Positions 24,839 through 28,807 of a stretch of 28,807 nucleotides of DNA are shown here, in pieces (the first letter of the stretch is position 1; every line of letters starts with the position of its first letter). The position numbers were made by a program, and so were the translations under genes. Under the pieces are notes generated by a model. The model ran no database searches, had not been told where the DNA came from, and saw only the letters and a program-made list of their open reading frames with translations. The stretch comes from Pseudomonadota bacterium (lineage in GTDB: Bacteria > Myxococcota_A > Polyangia > Polyangiales > Polyangiaceae), in contig JAEXCN010000250.1 in assembly GCA_023402175.1 (NCBI GenBank), forward strand, positions 1 through 28,807. Direction: 5' to 3'.

Positions 24839-24855
24839 CGGCAAAATGGTTGCCG
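24839..24855. promoter_or_regulatory. Small dyad upstream of EVQ-nuclease-like gene
   Basis: CGGCAA-aatgg-TTGCCG is a perfect 6-bp inverted repeat in an A/T-richer patch about 50 nt upstream of GTG 24789. On the plus strand it is followed by a T run (GGTTTTT at about 24860). No plus-strand gene enters it, so an operator or leader structure is likelier than a terminator. The evidence is thin. Confidence 0.25.
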
Positions 24856-24932
24856 ATTCGGTTTTTCGACATTTTAGGAATGCTGTCATCGCCGTCTGGG
24901 CGTTCGAGAACGCCACGCCCACGGAAACCGGC

Positions 24933-25640
24933 TTACTCCAGGTACATCTCCCAGGCGTCCTTCGTCTTGAGGTACTCGGTATCGACCTTCGCGAGCGCCG
25001 CGCGCACGTGTCGCATGTGTTGTCCGGCGCCGCTCTCGTGGATGAAGGTTTCCCAGCGCCACGTGTAGACTTGGCGGAGCACCAGCAGCGTGAAGGACAT
25101 TGGGTTCAGAACGCGATGGGTGCCAACGCGGATCTCCGTCCCGTGCCCGACGTGGAGGTGCGAGCACGGGTGCGACCCCTCCGTATAGAGGCCGGGGCTA
25201 TGATCGTATCGAAGCGTGGTGACCGCCTTTTTCAGGTTCGCGGTGGACACGTAGTCCTCGTAGTCGCCGCGTGCGATGGGCTCTAGGTCGCCGAGATCAG
25301 CAACCGCGATGTCATACCGGTCTTTCACGAACGTGCCGAAGTCATCGACCGCGAGCGGCTGCTCGTAGAAGCAAAAACTCGCAGTCGTGTGCGCCTCGGG
25401 GTTCTCTTTGAATTGCATGATCCCGCCGTTGTAGAGGAGAAAGTCGAAGAGCCCGTTCTGCTCGTAATAGGCATACTCGTCGCGATACGGTCCGTGCCGG
25501 ACCTGCCTGGCAATATGTGAATAATCCGGCCAGTAATTGCGTCGGTCGATCAACTTCAGTTCGACAAGGATCTTGTGGGCGGCGTCGACCTTCGCGCGGA
25601 ATCCGACCGAACGCGTGCTCGACACCTTCTTCGCGGCCAC
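24933..25640 (-). CDS. DUF2290 family protein
   Basis: A 235-aa soluble protein: NYWPDYSHIARQVRHGPYRD, YEQNGLFDFLLYNGGIMQF, TTLRYDHSPG, then HPCSHLHVGHGTEIR and the C-terminal LNPMSFTLLVLRQVYTW. The His-rich HPxSHxHxG block followed by an R-x-x-(L/M)-x-P helix is how I recognise DUF2290, a family of unknown function. I start it at GTG 25640, 10 nt after the helicase stop, because AAGGGGAAG precedes it; the longer frame to 25775 is antisense-like Arg/Ser noise. Tight spacing to the SF1 helicase implies a two-gene unit. Confidence 0.7.
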   Translation of the reverse strand: MAAKKVSSTRSVGFRAKVDAAHKILVELKLIDRRNYWPDYSHIARQVRHGPYRDEYAYYEQNGLFDFLLYNGGIMQFKENPEAHTTASFCFYEQPLAVDDFGTFVKDRYDIAVADLGDLEPIARGDYEDYVSTANLKKAVTTLRYDHSPGLYTEGSHPCSHLHVGHGTEIRVGTHRVLNPMSFTLLVLRQVYTWRWETFIHESGAGQHMRHVRAALAKVDTEYLKTKDAWEMYLE

Positions 25641-25650
25641 CGACTTCCCC

Positions 25651-27759
25651 TTACGCCTTTGGCTTGATCCGTGGAGTTTTCGCCTTCTTCGTCTTGAGCA
25701 TCTTCTCGATCTCTTCGACCGTGAACTGATCGAAGAGCCTCTCCAGTTCGACCTTCGCCGCCGCTGCAGCTTCAAGATCGCGCTTCATGACCTTGATCTG
25801 GCCGGCCGAGGGATAGGTGAATTCAAGATTCGGGTACTTTGCGAGCGCCTTCGCGAGTTCGTTTTCGAACGCCACCGCATGGTCGCCGAGCCCCGTCACG
25901 CGTACCCAACCCTTCGCGCGCGTGAGTCCGGTGAACACCAGATTTCGGTGCCTCACGATTGGCTTCGGTCCCCAAACTGCGTCGATCCCGACGAGGTAGA
26001 CGACGTAGGCTTCGTTGCCCTTCGCCTTGCTAATCGTCGTCAGCGTCACTTGCCCTTCAATCGAGAAATCTCCGGTCGCTGCGCGCATGCCGTGGACGTC
26101 ATGCGCGCGGATACCGCGCTCTCTAAGCGCGGTAGAAAGGCGTTGCATGTAGACCGTTGCGTGCCGGCTATCGAGGCATGCGACCATGATATCGTCTGGC
26201 CGTAGACCTTCCTTTAGATCCGCTTCGACTGAGCCGGCGACGAAAGCGACTTCGTCATCGATCGTCTTGAAGGCGTACGCCCGGATGATGTCCTTTACGT
26301 CCTCGGTCTTCGAGATCGTGTTGGGTGAGTTCTCTTCAGGGCGAGTGACGGCCACTATGCTCCCGGCCTTCAGCTCTCCGGACACGATCTCGTAACCGAG
26401 GTCGTTCCAGTGCGCCTCATTCTCGGGCATCTGCGCGATGCTCGGCCCGTAGATGCCGAGCCCGATTGCGTGGGCGCACACGAGAATCTGGCGCGGGTTC
26501 CGGTAACACTTGTGAAGGACAACGTCCTCGTGAAATTCGACCCGTGGGTGCCCTTGGCCGTCGGTGCCGAACATCTGCGCGGCGGTCGGCGTAGCAGCGT
26601 GGAAGATCGTCTGAAGCTCGTCGTAGGCGACCACGAGCTTCTCTTGCTTGGTGAGCGCCTCGCATAGTTGGAGGAACGCGGGCTTGAAGTCCTGGCCTTC
26701 GTCGATGAAGGTGAAGTCGTAGTACGGCTTCACGCGTCCGGTGTTGAGGAGGTTCGCGCACGCGTATTCGAACGCATCGCCATCCGAGCCCGCGCCGATG
26801 GATGCCTCCGTGAATGTGAGCGGCCGCACGGCCGCTTGCTCGCACGCGTTGAAATACACGCCGGCCGCAGCACGTCCACCCCACGAATGGAGGACGTGCA
26901 GCAGGTCCCAATTCGGGTCGTGGTAGTCGCGGTTTCGATATGCCCGCGTGATCAGGAAGCGGATGTGTTGGTAGAGGCTGCGTGTGTGAAACGTGTAGAG
27001 GATGCGCGCTTCCGGATATTGCACCTGGGCGAGGGCTGCTTTCATCGCCAAGACGACGGTCTTGCCGGAGCCCGCGATCCCGCGGATCCGTTGCGCGCCC
27101 TGCACGCTGACCATCGCGCCGTGCTTCTGCTTGTGATCGAGTGTAGCGATTTCCGCCTCGAGCAACTCCGCAAGGGCGCCTTTCGAGGTCTTCGGTAGGG
27201 ATGTGAGATCGCGCTTCTTCGGCGTGCGCAGTCCCTTGGTGCCGTCGACGATCGCTTGGATCTCGGTGATGTGGTCCGGCGTAAGCGGCTGCGTGTCCTC
27301 GGCGATGCGCGCGAGGAATCGTTTCACGTCCGCCCCGGAAACGAGAACCTCGGTATCGGCCGCGTCCACGTCCGCCTTCAAGTGGGGCGCGTAGATCGCG
27401 GCCGTGACGGGCACGAGGAGCTGAAGCTTCGACTTCGGGAGAACCTTGCTCGGCAGGAGGCGCGAGTAGACGTTTTGCAACTCGTGCTCGACTTTGGCTG
27501 CCAGCGACGAGAACTCGTCCTCGCGGGGCCGAGCGGAAGTCGTCAGCCCGAAAATTGTGACGCCGTGCGTCGGGGAAAGTAGAAGGAGCTGAGGGACGAC
27601 GAGAACGCCATCGACGTCGCGGTACACCGGGAAGTCGACGTACACAAAGGCGTCGTCGATGCCGAGGTCGTCCGCCGCGGCTTCTAGGACCTGCACAAGC
27701 GACGTCGCGCCGGGGTTGCCGGCCAGCGACTCGCGGCTCGGGATGATCTCGATGGCCAT
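25651..27759 (-). CDS. SF1 DNA/RNA helicase with extended N-terminal domain
   Basis: A 702-aa UvrD/Rep-like superfamily 1 helicase. Motif I is GIAGSGKT (227-234) and motif II is DEGQD (353-357). Late motifs are TTISKAKGNEAYVV and VFTGLTRAKGWVRVTG. The first ~200 residues are non-helicase: FVYVDFPVYRDVDGVLVVP then LLLSPTHGVTIFG weakly resembles a NERD-type nuclease-like strand pattern, but I cannot place the catalytic residues. The C-terminus is a basic coiled tail (KTKKAKTPRIKPKA). ATG 27759 is preferred over GTG 27816, since the sequence becomes protein-like only there. It is the first gene of a minus-strand unit with DUF2290. Confidence 0.85.
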   Translation of the reverse strand: MAIEIIPSRESLAGNPGATSLVQVLEAAADDLGIDDAFVYVDFPVYRDVDGVLVVPQLLLLSPTHGVTIFGLTTSARPREDEFSSLAAKVEHELQNVYSRLLPSKVLPKSKLQLLVPVTAAIYAPHLKADVDAADTEVLVSGADVKRFLARIAEDTQPLTPDHITEIQAIVDGTKGLRTPKKRDLTSLPKTSKGALAELLEAEIATLDHKQKHGAMVSVQGAQRIRGIAGSGKTVVLAMKAALAQVQYPEARILYTFHTRSLYQHIRFLITRAYRNRDYHDPNWDLLHVLHSWGGRAAAGVYFNACEQAAVRPLTFTEASIGAGSDGDAFEYACANLLNTGRVKPYYDFTFIDEGQDFKPAFLQLCEALTKQEKLVVAYDELQTIFHAATPTAAQMFGTDGQGHPRVEFHEDVVLHKCYRNPRQILVCAHAIGLGIYGPSIAQMPENEAHWNDLGYEIVSGELKAGSIVAVTRPEENSPNTISKTEDVKDIIRAYAFKTIDDEVAFVAGSVEADLKEGLRPDDIMVACLDSRHATVYMQRLSTALRERGIRAHDVHGMRAATGDFSIEGQVTLTTISKAKGNEAYVVYLVGIDAVWGPKPIVRHRNLVFTGLTRAKGWVRVTGLGDHAVAFENELAKALAKYPNLEFTYPSAGQIKVMKRDLEAAAAAKVELERLFDQFTVEEIEKMLKTKKAKTPRIKPKA

Positions 27760-28317
27760 GTGCGGGCGCGCGAAGATACTACGACGAGGGGGCAGCACGA
27801 AGGCTACATCGGCCACGGGCGGGAAACGTTGCTCACTTTCGCCCTGAAGTCGTTCGCATCCACAAGGCGGCCTAGCGAGACGGGGGACGCCAGGCCGCGA
27901 AGATGAAGAAGATCCGCCGCGGTGCCATTGAGCCGCCGCTGCTTCGCCGCTCCGCGTGATCCACAGCCAGAACGGCTGCGCCGGCCCCTTCTCGCGGGTA
28001 GCCGAGCAGACAAGAATCTCGCCGGCAAGTGAGGCGGCATCTCACGCTTCCCGCCGTGACGACCGAGTAGATCCGGTACGACGAAACCCGGCCAGCCCCC
28101 TCCGACCACGTCAACGGAACTCTCGGAGCGCGAGCAGAAGCGGGGCGATCCTTCTCACCTCTTCGGACTGAGTGTGGCAGCAGAGCGAACCCCGTGCGAC
28201 GAAACGCGTGAGAACACCTGGAAGCGGTGGACGACGCCGCCGGACTCCGCGACTACGCGGCCGGCGGTGTGTGAAGGCCGATCCACCCGGCCCGTCCGGT
28301 CGTACTCTCCCTCTCGA
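27760..28317. other. Divergent intergenic region, no gene supported
   Basis: No frame looks coding and I see no tRNA. It lies between the helicase start and the FRG gene start, so promoters for both should be here. Two inverted repeats are visible: GTGAG-gcggcat-CTCAC at 28029-28045, and a longer hairpin at 28237-28267 that is listed separately. Confidence 0.4.
28237..28267 (+). promoter_or_regulatory. Bulged 12-bp hairpin upstream of FRG gene
   Basis: CCGCCGG, a 3-nt bulge ACT, CCGCG, the loop ACTA, then CGCGG and CCGGCGG form a 12-bp stem about 50 nt before the FRG start. No T tract follows. It could be a leader structure or an operator; strong GC stems are frequent in this genome type, so confidence is low. 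Confidence 0.35.
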
Positions 28318-28807
28318 ATGTCATCCGAGACCATCGACAGGTTGCACCTTGATTCGGCGGAGGAGTTGCTCGCGACTCTCAGTCCTGCTCACCGGCGCTG
28401 GCATCCGGACCCCCGCGTGTGGATTTTCGCGGGCATGCAGACAGCGAGTGGGCGCTCCTCGCAAAGGCGTACCGCGCTGCGCAGAAGCCCTACGCTCCAT
28501 ACGGAGTTGAGTGTCGATTGGACGGCTCGGCGCAGGAATGGTCCGTCTACGCTCGGGCGGAGCGAGCAATGCTCGAACGATTCAGCGATGGACTCGACCG
28601 GGCCGGCCTTGCGCGCCCCGTTCGGGCGGTGGAAGTAAGCCCCCCGGGAGCCCAGAAGATTTGGGATTCCGACACCCACCCCGACAACATCCCGCTACTC
28701 GCGCTCGCTCAGCACTACGGGCTTCCGACCAAGCTCCTCGACTGGAGCCGTCAGTCGAAGGTGGCTGCTTACTTCGCCGCGGTGGAGGCCGCAAAACGTC
28801 CGGAGGA
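28318..28807 (+). pseudogene. FRG-domain gene, frameshifted, cut by window end
   Basis: ATG 28318 opens MSSETIDRLHLDSAEELLATL and RVWIF. At about 28428 the protein-like sequence moves to the next frame as RGHADSEWALLAKAYRAA. Restoring one C gives the family motif WIFRGH. The second frame continues through ALAQHYGLPTKLLDWS and KVAAYFAAVEA, the hallmark of FRG domains (QHxGxPTRLLDWT...AxxFA), to the window end without a stop. FRG proteins occur in defence islands and phage-related loci, and their biochemical activity is not settled here. The shift is either a real null mutation or a single-base assembly error; the rest of the gene is outside the window. Confidence 0.7.

Noticed and set aside
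27760..28317. tRNA or attachment site as island integration target
   Set aside because: I found no cloverleaf and no direct repeat that would mark an att site in the window.
28418..28440. Programmed -1 frameshift in the FRG gene
   Set aside because: There is no canonical slippery heptamer in the right phase and no obvious downstream stimulatory structure; a simple indel explains it better.

Overview
The window is GC-rich throughout and carries long secreted or lipoprotein genes of the kind common in large-genome myxobacteria. Examples are an SBBP-type beta-propeller protein, a Cys-rich secreted protein with a MYXO-CTERM-like tail, two proteins with lipoprotein-type signals, and a TIGR01777 epimerase fused to an SRPBCC domain. 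A deltaproteobacterial/Myxococcota (Polyangia-like) chromosome is the best guess. This rests on gene style only; there is no rRNA or other marker gene.

Layout. (1) 1-17.1 kb is ordinary chromosome: SBBP protein end; O-antigen-ligase-like membrane protein translationally coupled (GTGA) to an HExxH lipoprotein; class-V PLP enzyme; ArsC/Spx-like protein; large lipoprotein; MYXO-CTERM-like protein; GH63-type glucosidase; SDR-SRPBCC fusion; small SRPBCC, VOC and GST proteins; a conserved-looking 250-aa protein. Between 12.7 and 17.9 kb it is studded with gene debris: a DUF5914-like fragment, a tyrosine integrase missing its HxxR segment, and a minus-strand ORF with several stops. It also holds a seven-copy 43-bp tandem array in which each unit carries an invariant 12-bp palindrome plus a small hairpin with a compensatory base-pair change.

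(2) 17.8-28.8 kb looks like a defence-type accessory island. A tight plus-strand operon encodes a radical SAM enzyme, a small DUF6375-like partner (4-nt overlap) and a 1387-aa STAND/NACHT-type ATPase with an N-terminal PD-(D/E)xK-like nuclease and a histone-H1-like Lys/Ala tail. Facing it on the minus strand are an SF1 helicase, a DUF2290 protein 10 nt downstream, and a further restriction-endonuclease-like protein. The window ends inside an FRG-domain gene with an apparent one-base frameshift.

How it may work. The STAND protein has the architecture of Avs-like antiphage sensors: an effector nuclease, an ATPase switch, and a long helical C-terminal part that could act as sensor. Its co-transcription with a radical SAM enzyme and its small partner is the most novel arrangement here and the main candidate for an undescribed system. 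The nearby integrase debris and structured tandem array suggest that the flank of this island has been a recombination site. Functional statements about the island are inferences from domains and gene order.
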